In this document: positions 25,802-39,500 of the stretch, piece by piece
Numbering within the stretch: position 1 is the stretch's first letter
Layout of the letters: every line of letters starts with the position of its first letter
Assembly: GCA_005281725.1 (NCBI GenBank)
Contig: SSBO01000001.1
Location: 1,534,399 to 1,598,398 of the forward strand
Direction: 5' to 3'
Length of the DNA stretch: 64,000 nt
DNA from: Wuchereria bancrofti
Taxonomy: Eukaryota > Nematoda > Chromadorea > Rhabditida > Onchocercidae
Made by a program: the position numbers and the translations under genes
Notes under the pieces: model-generated
What the model saw: the letters and a program-made list of their open reading frames with translations, nothing else
Told to the model about the DNA's origin: nothing
Database searches by the model: none

Positions 25802-27895
25802 ATGAGCTATGAATTTTGCAACGCAATTGTTAAAGATGATGGATTCTTTGCTTTGCGCAGCCACTCGCGTAAGTTCCTCCTAAGATACGAGATTTCATGA
25901 ATTAAAAAGTTTTTATTGGATAATTGTAGAATTTGGAGAGCTAGGTCGATTTTCTTCCAAGTCCGATGAATGCATTAGAATTATAGAAATGGAAAATGGT
26001 TTAAATGTATTAGGTAAAGCATGGAGAAGGAACTATGAAAGTACTAAATTAGTGTTGTACTTTTTTTTTAAATACCTAGGTTTTTTTTTTTTTTAAAGAT
26101 TTATCGCTGTGCAGCAGTTCTATACCATATCATTAACAAGCAGTCCTAGGTTTTATTACATTATCAGAGATATAAGATGTCCATCTGATGTTTCAAACCG
26201 AAAATGTTAGCTTGCAAAAATTATGGTTTTTAATCCTTTCATTACGAGTTATCTGTTTTTATTATTGGTATGCAATCTTAAAGTGAGAATCTAATGATGA
26301 CTAGTGAGATAATTTCTCTTAGTCACCTATTACTAATGCTGTATTATGATACGTAGTTATTTTCAGCACAAGACCGAATTATCCAAAAACACTCTAGATA
26401 TGTTGCTAGGAAAAGTATTAAAACACACCTATATTGGTAATGATAAAATTCCATGTGTCCAGGTAAAGTGAAATTCTTTATTTGAAATTAGCTTGTCAAA
26501 ATTATTGTGATTCTTAATCCTCATCACAGAATTAGCTATTATAAGTTAATGATCTTTTAATGAAGACTGTTATATTCATAAAACGGTATAATCTGCTATG
26601 AAAAATGATGTAGTTGTTATATCTTTTATAGGTTCGATGTCGATTGAACGACTTTGATGAATATATTAAAAAATATTTCTCACGACCTATTGATCTATGG
26701 GCAGTAGATCCGGAAAATACAACAGGTAATTTGTTCGTGACTTGAATTACAGCAAGGAATTTTTATGACTTACTGAACATGGGAAAAAATTTTATGATTT
26801 CTGAATGTTTTGCTGGAAATTTAGATTTACGTTTGCATAACGATTACTTTCTTTATTTCCCTTATTTTTTTTTCGTTTCCCTTCGAATATGAGTTTTTCA
26901 AAAAGAGTAGGGATTTTGATCTGACTGTTATTCTAAATTTTAAAACTTCACGCATCAAACTGCGCTTGTTTTTATTTTGATAAATGTTGAGACAAGCACT
27001 TAGTTAACCGATCGACATTTCTGCTCTGCAAAAATCACGTTGATTCGGTGAACATTAAAAGTGCCAGCATCGGATTTTGATAACATTTTGATTAGGATGG
27101 AACAAATAACTGACAGATTTTCAGGACTGGGCGATACTATCTTAATCACAAAATGTGATGTAGATAAACGACCAACCAAATTAGTGACACATATTGTTGA
27201 TCGAGTTATGTTTAAGTATGGTAATATTATCGATCCGATCACTAAAAAACGAGTAATTAAGGAGAAATATGAGGACGACATCAGCTTACAGACAAAACTA
27301 GTGAAGGAAATTATCGAGGAGCCATCTTCATATGTATGAATTCTTTCCGGAATTATTTTATGCTGCTTCGAATTAGAATGTATTTAAAGTGGACCCGTTG
27401 TTAATTTATCCAAGAACTCGATTTAATGAGTTCTGCGGGGTGTAAAACTGACAGTTTACTTCAATACCCAACTAATGTATTTTTGAACATCTGTTTGAGG
27501 GTCAATAATCACACAAGTCCGAAGGAGATACACAGTGAACGAGTAGTTAACATTGAAATATTGAATTTGTCTAGTTGATAACGTAACTAACATTTTTTTC
27601 GCTTTCCATGTCCTCTTCATACTTATCAGTTTATTTTAATGCTATAGTTATTTGTAAGTAAAACCTTCAATTATTTTCTTCAATTCGAGGAACAGAATGA
27701 ATTTTTTTGCTTTAGGATGTATTATTATTCGAAGAAAAACGGGATATGCAGTGGCGACGGTTAAACACCCGTAAAATGGCCATAAGTCAACGTGAGTTTT
27801 CGAAACGGGGACGTTTAGTGACGGGACAAACGGTCAAAGATGTCAATAAAGAAAAGGAAGAAACAGTGGAAGGGGATAAAGAACAGGATAATTAA
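25802..27895 (+). CDS. Unrecognised 259-residue protein
   Basis: Six exons, 25802-25868, 25930-26006, 26367-26462, 26632-26725, 27068-27333 and 27716-27895, give an uninterrupted 259-residue frame. The start MSYEFCNAIVKDDGFFALRS was chosen because it lies just behind a TTTCAG acceptor and stays in phase with exon 2. Exon 2 uses a GTATTA donor; the nearby GTAAAG would break frame. The protein is soluble, highly charged and lysine-rich at the end (KDVNKEKEETVEGDKEQ), with a central block KIPCVQVRCRLNDFDEYIKK and a basic block EEKRDMQWRRLNTRKMA. It has no signal peptide, membrane segment or catalytic motif that I recognise. A conserved eukaryotic or organellar protein is possible, but I do not assign a function. 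Confidence 0.75.
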
Positions 27896-28478
27896 CGATG
27901 TCGACAAAGCAAATTAAGTCTTTTTAGGTTGATTTTAAGTGAATTTAAATTTGATATTAACACCTCTCAGTTTTCGAAGCATCAGAGCTCTGTGGTGTTT
28001 TCACATTTTTTTTTAGCAGTTGTTTCTATATATGACAGTATGTTGCATAACATTTCCATATAAGACATAACTTATCTGACCAAAATCTTTTTCTTGTTCA
28101 TCTTTGTAAAAATTTATTGTAATCTGTAGCAATTTCTTCAGTTGTTTTGTTTGTATATTTGTTGGTTTTTCTCTAATTTATTCCAACCTACATATGTGTC
28201 AACAACTACTTGCTAAATTTTAAGTTTTCGGAAAAGTAAATTTTGATGTAACTGCGTTATGAATTTTGTTATTCATTCGTAAAAGTCTTACGAATACTTT
28301 TGAGAGTTTGCCCAGCAAATCATGCTACCAGAATAGGTTGTTTTGCGATTCAAGGACTTTCATGATTGCTGAGGTAATTGCCAGTAAAAAGTAAAAAAAT
28401 GTTGTGACGCGAGCAGAAGTATTAGCATTCGCTGTTAAGCATGTAATTAGGTATAAGTGGTTGGATATCATTTCAGTA
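27896..28478. other. Intergenic region before POP1
   Basis: About 580 bases holding the 3' region of the previous gene and the outron/promoter of POP1. The segment immediately before POP1 ends with ATCATTTCAG (28467-28476), a strong trans-splice acceptor two bases before the ATG. Confidence 0.5.
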
Positions 28479-31400
28479 ATGGAGGAAAGTGAGGGAGATG
28501 ACCACTGTCCACGACCACGTGGTGTTAATGTGACACATTTGGTGAAAGAGCGGGTAAGGCAAATTGCGGAGTTAATCCAGGTTGGTTTTCGGAAATTTGT
28601 CGCAAAAAAAATTGGAAGGCATTAATACTTATATTAAGCTGTATAAATTGCTTGATAGTTTGATTATTAATTTTTACATAGGGAAATAAACTTGTGTTTT
28701 TCAAGGCCGTCGATAATCGCGTTTTGATATCGGGAGAGGTTACCAAAGGACCTCGTACAGCAGTACAGCGTCTGCCACGTCATATGCGTCGTCGTGCAAT
28801 GTCCTATAATATCAAACGCTTCCCACGTATGCAACGTCGTTTTGCAATTTCAGCAGTTGCAGCTTCGAAACATCGTCAAAAACCACCTAGTCGTTTTTGG
28901 AGAAGACGGCCAAGAAACCTACTTCTGGTGATTTTTCTATAAGTACTTAAATTGGGGACCACTAAAAGGATACCGAATATGACTTGCTCGGTGAATTTAT
29001 TCTACGCACAAGTTTATATATAGGGTTGTTTTCGGGCAATGTTGGGTATTAACTTCAACTTTTGCTTTAACACTGACATGAGCTTACAGATGCTCAATGA
29101 TCAACATATCTTCATGAATCAGTGCATATTTATATATATTGATAATACTGGTGTCTTCTACTCAATAACCGCAGCTCGCTTTAATTTGTGAATTTCTGGT
29201 TTTCACAATTTCTTTATAGCTACAAATTATAGAATTATATCAGACGCCAACGAAAGCATATATGGCTTGAAACACATATATGGCATGCAAAACGTTTCCG
29301 AATGATCCAAAAATGGGGATACAACTTGCCCTTCTGCAGCTATCTACGAGCTTTTCGACCGTCACATCGTGATGCAATGCGGCATTGTGTTATTCGAGAC
29401 GTTAGCTTCTTGTGTTGTTTTCAGGTAAATTCGAAATTTTTATCATTTTTCTTTAAGAAGTGGGTAATTGCTATCGGTTGTGATGGTACAAATATTGTGA
29501 CCAAAACAAATCAAAATTCAACGTCACATGTCTGTTGATGGCATAGCCGTAAGTTTTGTTACTAGCTCTCCGAACTCACTCACAGCAGTATCCAACTATC
29601 GTGTTTTATTAATGAAGGAATCGTTTCTGCTTGTTTTTAGCTAAATAATTGAATATAATGAACTTGAAGCGTATTCAGAATATAACATACTCATCAAGCT
29701 TTAAATAGACCATTAGATAGGATAATTAACGCAGTATGTTATTTAAAATATCTCTGGTAAAAATCTTTGGTAATTCAGTAGTTAGAATAATGCAAGTAGT
29801 AAATTTATAACCTTATTTGGCTTACAGTTGTTCCACAATGTTTTTCAATTTTTTAGATAATTGGAACTAGCCAAGCATCGATAATTAAACTGTTGTGTAA
29901 CATTTCTGCACCCGAAGTTGGTCCAACATTTGCATCCAAAATTGCTTTAGATGGCCGTTTTGAGATGCCAGTTATGTTATATGAACCAGGACACTATCCG
30001 CGTGGTTTCATTGCACCTGCTAGATTTTTATGGAGTAAGCACAGGTAAGTTTTTATGCCTCTGTTGCATATTATATTTATCAAATTTTTCTTTTGAAAGT
30101 AGCTTCATCTATTAGAATTCTCCAATGTGCTATTTCATAGCTTGGCAGATTTTTTCATTTCTTACTGACTACAGTATTTGTTGTTGAAAAATAATTCACC
30201 AGTTGTTTTCTAAAGCCAGTTATTAAGTCAATTGTTACATCTTTCGTTAAGGTTTCTGTAAAAATTCAAGAGGTTTAGGTGAAAGGATAGAAAGAAGCGG
30301 TTCATTTAGAAAATTCACATTTTTTCTGTTTGAACGCTTGAATTAGTATTAGTATAGCTTTAAATTTGTTGTTTTTATCCACTAAATTTAAAGTAAGATT
30401 TTCTCAGTATTGAATTTGGAAGAAATTCGAGTTCCACAATCATATATTTCCAGGACTGATGAAAAATACACATTAGCTGTCTGGACACATCCGTCTACCA
30501 GTAAAAATGTGTTATCAAAATTCACCAATCTGCTAAAATTGAAAAAGAATGATCAGGTAATGGATCTTACAGAAATAGACAAAGTACCACGCAGCATCGA
30601 TGAATGGAGATTACGTAATTTGCAAATAAAAACAGATGTCTACGTAAATGATGAAGGCTTAAAGGTACAGTGTTTTGGGATTGCCGCTTAACAACAGTTT
30701 CTTCTATCATTAGTAGGAAACTGATTCTGGCTAAATGTTAGACTTAAAAGTGAGGGATCGAAACTTGTAGAGATTTGTTAGGGAAGTTTTCTTGGACAAA
30801 TATGTTATGTGAAGGAGCCTGTTGTAACGAATTTTATTGCTAATAACTACGTATTAAGTTAGATATTGATGATTTCGTAGAGATGCCATCCGCGAGCATG
30901 GAATAAAGCAGAAGAAATAAACGAATGCGAAATATAATTAAAGGATTCAAATGAAGGGAGATGTATAAAGATGCAAGGCTCACCGAATTGAAACTTGCTA
31001 ATAATAGAAAAATGACCCAGGCAGTGGGTTTAACTCTTTATATAGTGGGCATTAGTTCACAACAAAGTCGTGATTACAAATAGTAAAGAGCTTCGAACAT
31101 CTTTATTTTTTATATAAAACAGCTGGTTTTTAACATTATGTCAGTTGCTTATAAGAATGATTATCAGATGAAAGATCTATACAGTATTTCGACATTGCAA
31201 GTAGGTTTGGTTTAGAACAAAGAGCTAATAGCTTTTTAGCAATCGAATATGAACTTGACTGTAGATTGGAAGAACCTAAGAGTAAAACTGGGATCCACAT
31301 ATTCTTCGTTATCAAAGTGTAACATTCTAGACAGTGCAGACAATCTTAGCTACAAGTGGAACATAGCATAAACGACTGCTTACATGAGATATAAAATTGA

Positions 31401-34400
31401 AACAGTTCTGTATTTGTTTAAGGGATATTCAAATAAAACAGTCTTGATTCTTATGGATTCAATACGTAGTTCCTTTAAATATTATGACATAGTTTTTCTG
31501 GTATGGAGGTTGTGACACTGTTTTAATTTTCTTTATGACACTTTTTTTTAGTGATTTTGACAAGATTTCCACTTTTTTTTTTGCGCAACTGTAGATAGAA
31601 TAATTAGCCTGGTTTTCACAGTCAACTTCTAGCTTTCTAAAATTTGTTAATAATTAATATAATTTGATTGTGTAATCATAAAATTCACTTATGTAATTTA
31701 AATTTTGTTGATTATGCTGGGAAGACATATTAAACGAATTATTTTTCAGCTATTAGATTTAAGCGATCAGGTGGTTCGGTTCAGATTATATGGTCCCAAA
31801 TCATTTGAAATAATGCGTGAAGTTCTTGCTGTTGTCGACGAAAATGAGCTTAAGGATTCATGGATGAAAGAATTCATGTTAGTCTTTCCATTCTTAGTAG
31901 GTAATGAAAGTGGAAATTAATGTGAGTGTATGAAACGTTCTGTAGAATATAGTTTTTCTTTGAACAATTCTAATGCTTTTGGACTTCCGTTGCAGTCTTT
32001 GAAAAATGATGAAAAAATTCTAAGTGATCAGGATGCTAGAGTGTTATTCATATATGAGTCATTTTAATGTTCAAAAAAAAAAAAAAAACAACAAAGAGTG
32101 GGGAACGCAAACTTCTATTAGTTTTAGGTCAAGTAACCAGTATTGGAGAAATGAATGCAGCAGACATAGTCCCGGTGAATTTCCTGATGGTACCGTTTTC
32201 AGTTTGCTTGTGGAAGATCCTAGATTAAGTCGACCGTTGAGAAAGATAAAGCCAACTGAAACTAATGGTCGTTCAGCAAAATCATTAAATGTAGACAGTT
32301 TACCACTTCCACTGAATGACTTTTGGGATTACGAAATTCGAAGAAAGGTTTGAATTTGATATTGCTTTCTGTTAAGATTATGCTGCTAAATGGAATTGAA
32401 GATTTATAGTTGGATTAAAAGTTTAATTCTCATGAAAATCTAAGCAGTTATGGGCTAAATAAGATCTGAAGCTACCGTTGATGTTTCATATGGTATACGT
32501 TTAGGCATTGTTCGGTCTGCAGGTGCATTACCGTATAACATTGTCTGGATTGCCGCATTTTATTCCAGGCCCTTGAAAAGAAACTGACGGAAACGGATTT
32601 GCAAAAAAAGCGAAATGCGCAGTTGCAGCCAGTGAAAACATCTGAATCCAAGGTTTTGCTTACAGTTTTGGTACATATGTTTTAGTCGAGATTTTTTTGC
32701 TAATTTTTTCCTGTTTGTTATGTTTATCGCATAACTAGCATTTTTCAGTATTTGAATTTAGATTTTGCAGTAACAAATACAGAAGTTAAACGTAATGAGG
32801 CTTATTACTCCACATTTGAGCTATTATTCACCAGTTTTCCTATTATTAGGTTGTAAACATCACAATACTTAAAAATTAAAGACAGCCATTCTTAATTCTT
32901 CGTCACCCCTCCTAATTTTTGTGTACTTTTTGCCTCGCTTTAATCATTATTTTTGTTTTAGATACCAATACTCTTAATAGTTCGGAATACGGGTACAGGA
33001 ACAACAAGTCCATTCACTGGTTTAGATCTCATAACACCATCAGGATTTGGTAAATTTAGTACTTATTTTTATTATTTTCTTTACGTCATTATCTTTATTA
33101 AAAATTTTGAATTCTATTCAAATGACTTTTTGCATTTTTTTCTTTCATTTTCTATTTTTTGAAAGGCTTGGAATTTTGGCTTGCTATGCAGTATGGTACT
33201 GCGAGAAGTATTGGATTGAAGGATCAAAAATTTCTGGAACTAGAATCGAGTCATTTTAATTTTCCCGCTGATGTGCCCGATTGTGATGCGGGTCTTAACG
33301 AATTCAAGGAAGAGTACATTAATCTGCAGGTCACTGTTTTAAAATATTTAAGTAATTTTCTGATGTTGGAAAAACATTGCAAAAGCATTTATACTGTTTT
33401 CTAAATAATTCTTTCGTTTATATTGTTAATTATTTCCAAATGACAAGCACATAGAGAAATTAAATTGTAATTTTCTTTTAAGTTAAATAGAAAAATTATC
33501 AGTTCTTAGCAGTTTTTGATCTCATGAAAAAAACATTCTGGTGTCCTTTCTAGTATTGCAATTGCATGATATCACGGAAAATAATGTACTGATTCATAAA
33601 ATAGTTCTTTGTATTATACGAATGTTTTATTTGCAGGAAAAGTATATACGACGGCCACATAATCGCAGAGTGAAGTATTGGAGCAGTTTATCAATCAAAT
33701 ATCCTTTTACATTTCAGTTCTCTGAATTATCTCATGATTGGCTCGAGAATTCGGGCTTTCAAGGTACTCCTTATGTTATACGTGATCGTCGAACGCTGTT
33801 GACTATTGACAAATGGTTGGCTGGGAGAGGACCAATGCCGGAAGGTTATTTGACAATTTCTTTATTTAAATTTACAAGGTTTTGAAACTAACGGTTTTGA
33901 AGTTAATTCTTTAAGTGGTATTTTGGAAATTGATTTTTAAAATTAATTTAAGAAGAAAATCTTGACTTATCGAATATAAAATAACCTTTCCCATTTAATC
34001 TTTACAATTTCAGAATCTGTTATGAATTCTGCAGCATTAGTACCCGTATGTCTCATATCAACAACATTAGGTCGTCCACAGCGATTTTCATTGATATGTG
34101 CGCCAATTCGTGAAGATTTTATGGTTTTAGCGTCAAAAGGCAAAAATACTATGCAAATCATTGAACAACCACAGAAAAACACTTTAAAATCAGTATTTGG
34201 TAACGAGGAAGATAAAAAAGACCAAAAGGATGAGGTAATTAACGGTTTAATTATTATGTTAAATTGAAAAAAGCGTGAGTGATATGAGTTTCAAACCTGC
34301 ATAAGGTTATTTGATGCTTAAACAGTCAAATGCATTTTTATATTTTATTTCAGAATGGACTAGAGGATTTTATTTCATTGGATGTTACAGCAAATGAAAA

Positions 34401-35383
34401 GCACATACCGTTGAATTTACTTTTTCCTGATAAGGAGATGCTACGGTAAGCTTTGAGAAAAAAGGAATCAGATGTCAATATTAAATTTTTAATCTTTTTA
34501 CAAAATTTTTTATTAGTCTCTGTTTTTCTTGGCCTGTTTGTGATCCAATAATTACAAAACGCCAGGTTTTTTTTCATAAGTTTCACTTTAATTCATGTTT
34601 TAAATTTTGCCCCGAAGTAGATCGGATGATGAAACTTTGCACTCAGATTTAATATTTACTCTCGTTCTGAATCATCATTTTATCACTGAAAATAGGACTA
34701 TGAAAAATAAATTGTTTGAAATCAAATATTACAGGAAACGAAAAATGAAGCAAAAAAAGAAGGAGAAAAGAGAAAAAACGAAAAAAGCTAAACGATTGAA
34801 AAGAAATGTGGAGAGTAATGCGCTGAATTCTACTTCTGAACTGCTAACAAATGATACTGAAGAATTGGAAAAGAAAGAAGTGGAACTCATAAAGTACAGT
34901 AGCAGCTGCTCTAGGTAAGCAACTGCAATATTAGAAAGATATTCAAGTTCAAATTTAGTTAATAGGTTTTGGGACTGTTATTTAAACCGAGTTGTCTTAT
35001 ATTTCAGATTCTCGTTATCGTTAATTTCTTCCTTGTAATTTCAAAGTTATCCCTTAATCTGATTTTGCATCGGAGCTGAGTAACACTATCTACAAATGTA
35101 TGTAGTACATTGGAACATTAATATATTTTTGTTTTCCTTTGCACGTAAAAAAAATCGACAACTAAATGTAATGGGAAATGAATGCTAAATTTACAGGCCT
35201 ATCATTGGCAGGGTTGTACGCGGTGATTATTCATTCGTACATGGAAGAGGCTTTGCTATCGGGTATTGTTGTTTGCCGGCTTTGAAACAGTTTTATCATG
35301 GTATTGTACTGTTCCGAAATGTTACATCCAAATACTATCATCCGGCTCGAATTACCCTTCTTAAAAACCAACTAGACTTGTAA
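28479..35383 (+). CDS. popl-1: POP1, RNase P/MRP subunit
   Basis: Sixteen exons fit in phase: 28479-28580, 28682-28927, 29233-29424, 29857-30044, 30454-30664, 31750-31896, 31996-32040, 32141-32347, 32569-32652, 32962-33049, 33166-33329, 33637-33844, 34014-34234, 34354-34445, 34618-34914 and 35197-35383, about 892 residues. POP1 is the largest protein of the ribonucleoproteins that trim tRNA 5' ends (RNase P) and process pre-rRNA (RNase MRP). Diagnostic parts are QRLPRHMRRRAMS (about residue 60), IWLETHIWHAKRFRM (about 125), the POPLD region starting EKYIRRPHNRRVKYW (about 558), and a C-terminal GRVVRGDYSFVHGRG domain. A lysine/arginine-rich insert occupies about residues 760-795. Exons 7-8 are the least certain junctions. 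Exons 11 and 15 use unusual GAAAG/GAAG acceptors. Confidence 0.93.
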
Positions 35384-36507
35384 TTTACTGCACTAAGAAA
35401 TTTACTGCTTTGATTAAAGATTTGCTTCACAGAGCATGTATTTTATTGTTTTTTAAACAACTTTAAAAAAAAAAACAGAATTTTAAGTACTACATTTGAT
35501 TCTGAAAGAGGGAAAATGAAACAAAAGAAAACTTTCATACGTTTGAATTTTCGCAAAATTCGGGTGACTACTATACCAAATTCTTCAGACAGAAACTCGA
35601 AGAATTATTGTTGTACATTGGCACTGTTTTTCTTTTTTCATTTTTTGTTATCATGATTGTTTAATGAGGAAAAATAAGAAACGTACATTTGTAATAATGG
35701 TCTGACAATTCGGTTATTTAAATCATGCTTGAATGATATGTGTATGCGGGTATGTGAACATGGATTTTAGGGAGGCAAAACAAAAACAGTAAATCAATAT
35801 AAAATTATGAATTTAATATAATTTGTCGCGTTAGATTAAAAAATCCAGGTGGAACTCTCACTCTTAACAAGTTATGGGAGTTAGTGTTTATTTGTTTTCT
35901 ATTACATTACTGAAGCATTATTCTGGAGGATAGGAGAATTTCATCTTAAATCTCTGAATCACTGAGTGTGGTCAAACTGTTTCTTCACCTGGTCGGTAAC
36001 AAATATCCTTATTTGACTATATCTCAGAGATTATTTCGAAAATCGCAAGAAAATAATACTGTCCTGATGACTAGGCATCACTTTGTTTCATTACTGAATC
36101 ATTCGCAAATAGTTCCTCCAAAATAATAAAAATGCTAAACTAATTAGTGTTAGATATGCCTTGTAAAGGCTAAAACTTATGAAGAAGAATTCAACTAATG
36201 GCTGTCCGCAAATAGCGCAACCATCCATTTCACTTTAACTTACTGAATGGTCACGATGTCACCACTTTAAGTATCATTTCTCTTCCCGACCTCAGGTTGC
36301 AATGCTCATCAACCGATCATCAGACGATCAATCTACCTTCTCTCGAAATGCAAGTTGATGATCCACGGTTCGGCCTTACGCAATGAATATCACTCACTTA
36401 ACGTATGACCTCGTGAAGCATTGGCGTATTTTCTATGTAAACTAGAAATGGAAATATCTGGTGACATTTACATGTCATCAAAGATTGTGTGATTAGTATT
36501 TTAGGTA
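35384..36507. other. Intergenic region between POP1 and ITFG1
   Basis: About 1.1 kb without coding signal. It contains a slightly more balanced base composition near 36220-36420. TTTTAG at 36500-36504 just before the ITFG1 ATG is a likely spliced-leader acceptor. Confidence 0.5.
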
Positions 36508-39500
36508 ATGTGGTGGTTCTGGGTGAAATATCCATGGAGTATACCACAAATTATATTTTATGTGATTATGCATGCTATATACGTTAATGGAAAATTAAAA
36601 GGCCGTATATGTGCGTATGGTGACATTGATCGTGACTTATATACCGATATCATAGTCCAGGATCACGATCGATTAAAGATTTATTTTCAGGTTTGATTTA
36701 ATTCCTCTGTTTGAACATCGAATTTTTAATTTATTGTTAACAATCAAGCACCCACAATTTGACCGTATCGTCCTGCGTTACTAGCACTACCTCCTCTTCC
36801 TCGTCGTTTTTGACCAGTTGTTAGCTTATTTCATACTGCTTTACTTTATTATTTCATCTCAGTTCAGCTTTAATTTTACCTTCAGTTCACGTTATTTAAT
36901 TTTGCTTTTACATCAGCCCATCTAATTTTTACTTCACACTGTTCTACTTCATTGCTATACTTCTATTTTCATTTTACTTCCATTTTATTATATTTTCAGC
37001 TCACCCTAATCCTACTATATTTTGTTTTGCTTTGCCTTATTTCTTATGGTTGTCAGTAACTATTTTCAGCGCATTTTAATATAATGTTTTTTTTTTTTTC
37101 AGCGCATTTTAATATAATTTCAGCATTTAATATAATTCGCATTTTAATATAATCACTGTTTCCAATTGAAATTAATGAAATCAGTTGTCTTTTAATAACG
37201 AATCATTTTTGAAATGCTGAACTCTTTTTTAACACATTAGTAATTTCTCTATCACACTAACGCTAGAGAAATGAGATATGTATAATCTTTCTCGCCTTAC
37301 TAGCTTTAATAAATGCTTACTTTTCACATTTGGTCATTTGGCTACTTTTTATGGTATTTTTTTTTTCTCTCTCTCTTTCTGATGCTTATGAAATTCCAGT
37401 TGTTTCAGAATGAAAATGGTGAATTCTTCGAGGCTGGACAAAATATTAACCTTGGTTCATCACACGCTGTTTCATGTGCAGTTGGCGATTTTAATGGTGA
37501 TTCAGTGCCTGACATATTGGTTTCGAGAAAGATTGTTCGTTATAATTATGAAGTGAAATTTAGGATAGATGCAATAAGTGCATGAAATGCTATTTTGCGT
37601 GAATTTAATTCATTTATTTCTTTCCACTTATTTTCTCAGTTCGTAGTTTTTATGATTCTGATATTACTCATTGAAAAATTAAAAATTTTACAGTATTTTA
37701 TAGATCTTTAAGTCTTATTTGGAGAAATGTAAAAATGGGATAAGAGTTGATGTTTATTTTTAGAAACGATATCTAATTTTCATTACCTAGTCTCACGTTG
37801 GTTATATTTTGAAGAGTTCTGAAGTTTTGGTTATATTGAACGACTAGAAAATCATTCTTTTTTCAGTCCAGTGGCCGGAAAGGTTATGAATCGACTGTGT
37901 ATATATTTTCATATAATACTTATAAACCAGTTCATTTAAACGCAACGTTGCTGGATGAGCTATCGGTGATGGATGTTAACGGTGATGGTATTAGTGATGT
38001 TGTGGGATTTTTGAATAACAGTTTCTTATTTTGTCAGCTGGGTTCAGCGAGCGAGAATTTTTCATCCTGTGAGCATTTTTTCAAGTAAGTTATTTGACTT
38101 AAAGTAAATATTTCTTTCTTTCAGTTATAGTATAAAACTTGATATCTACTTTACTGGTAATATGTGAAGACTTATGTTTACATGTTATTTTGTACGATAT
38201 TTTTTCGCATTTTTTTTTTTTTGCTTTTCAATCGAGATTTATTGCAGTGTATCTGGTAAAATGCCCAATATTGTTCCATATGAACGCTTTTTGCATTCCT
38301 TTGTTGATATAAATGGTGATCTAAGTGCTGAAATAATATTTGGTACCAAAATTGACAATCGTTTAAAGATGCAAGCGTGGAAAAGAACATCGAAGTATGG
38401 TTTTGAACTCAAGATATTAATTTTATTTAATTTGTTGACATTTTAAAGAATACAGTACTGATTTAGTGTGTTCAGTGAATAAGAGCTTTACTCCTTTGTT
38501 AAAAGTCTAGGTTTGCTTTTAACTGGCATAATTAACAGGTCAGGTCTTTTCAATTCTAGGAAGATGTTTTATTTTATTTTTTGCTTTTTTTGTTTCATTA
38601 ACTTATTATGATAAAAAAGTAATTATTTTTGTATAATTCTTATACGGCAAAAATTAATTCTATAAAATGTGTTTGAAAGCATGTATGCGCATACAGTATT
38701 CTGAGATTTTTTGCTATATCTTTTACAAATTGCCTTCTCGGTGAACTTTTAAGTTACCTTTATAATTCGAGCTTTTTCCAACTTTTTTTTTCGAATTAGA
38801 AGTTTACCGTGAACATTTTATTGTTTTCTCATGGATTTTGTATTTCACTCTTTTTGAACTTTTTTTTTGAAATCTCATATTTGGTTTAGTGAAATGTGGG
38901 AGTTAGATCACGCGCTTATTGCTGATTTACCAAATGATTCATGTCCTACAAATTACTTTGGTGCTGTATTATTTGCCGACTTTGATGCTGATGGACTCGT
39001 AGATATCGGTTTACCATGTTGTGCTGATGCAACATGTCGAAAAGTAGTAGTAATCAATATGTGGAATCATTATATCGGTGCATGGCAAGACTTCCACATT
39101 ACTGGTCTTGAGGTAAGTAACATTTTTCTGTCACTTTGTTCAATACATTTTTCCATAAAAATACTGGCACTCTGAGAGAAAGTGTTTCTTCTTTTTCGTT
39201 TATAACCTTGTTGCCAGATTTCTTGTCCTCACTGAATTGTTTTTTAAAAAAAAAAACATTAAGGCAATCTCAAGAGAAATTACTTTGTTTTCTCCTCTTT
39301 TCATTTTTTTTTTTTAAACTGTCGTTATATACAGAATGAAATAATGTTGGTGTCTTGAATTTTTAAACTTTTGAGTTTACTGTATTGTTTCAAAGCATTA
39401 AAAAACTTTCTTCATAGTTATAAATATGGATACAAAGAGAACAGCTGAAGCAGAAATTATTATGGCCTATGTTTCTAGGGTTCCGATTTGGTATCAAAAA

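Noticed and set aside
27000..27281. Antisense frame of 93 residues
   Set aside because: It is the shadow of a confirmed exon of the 259-residue protein on the other strand.
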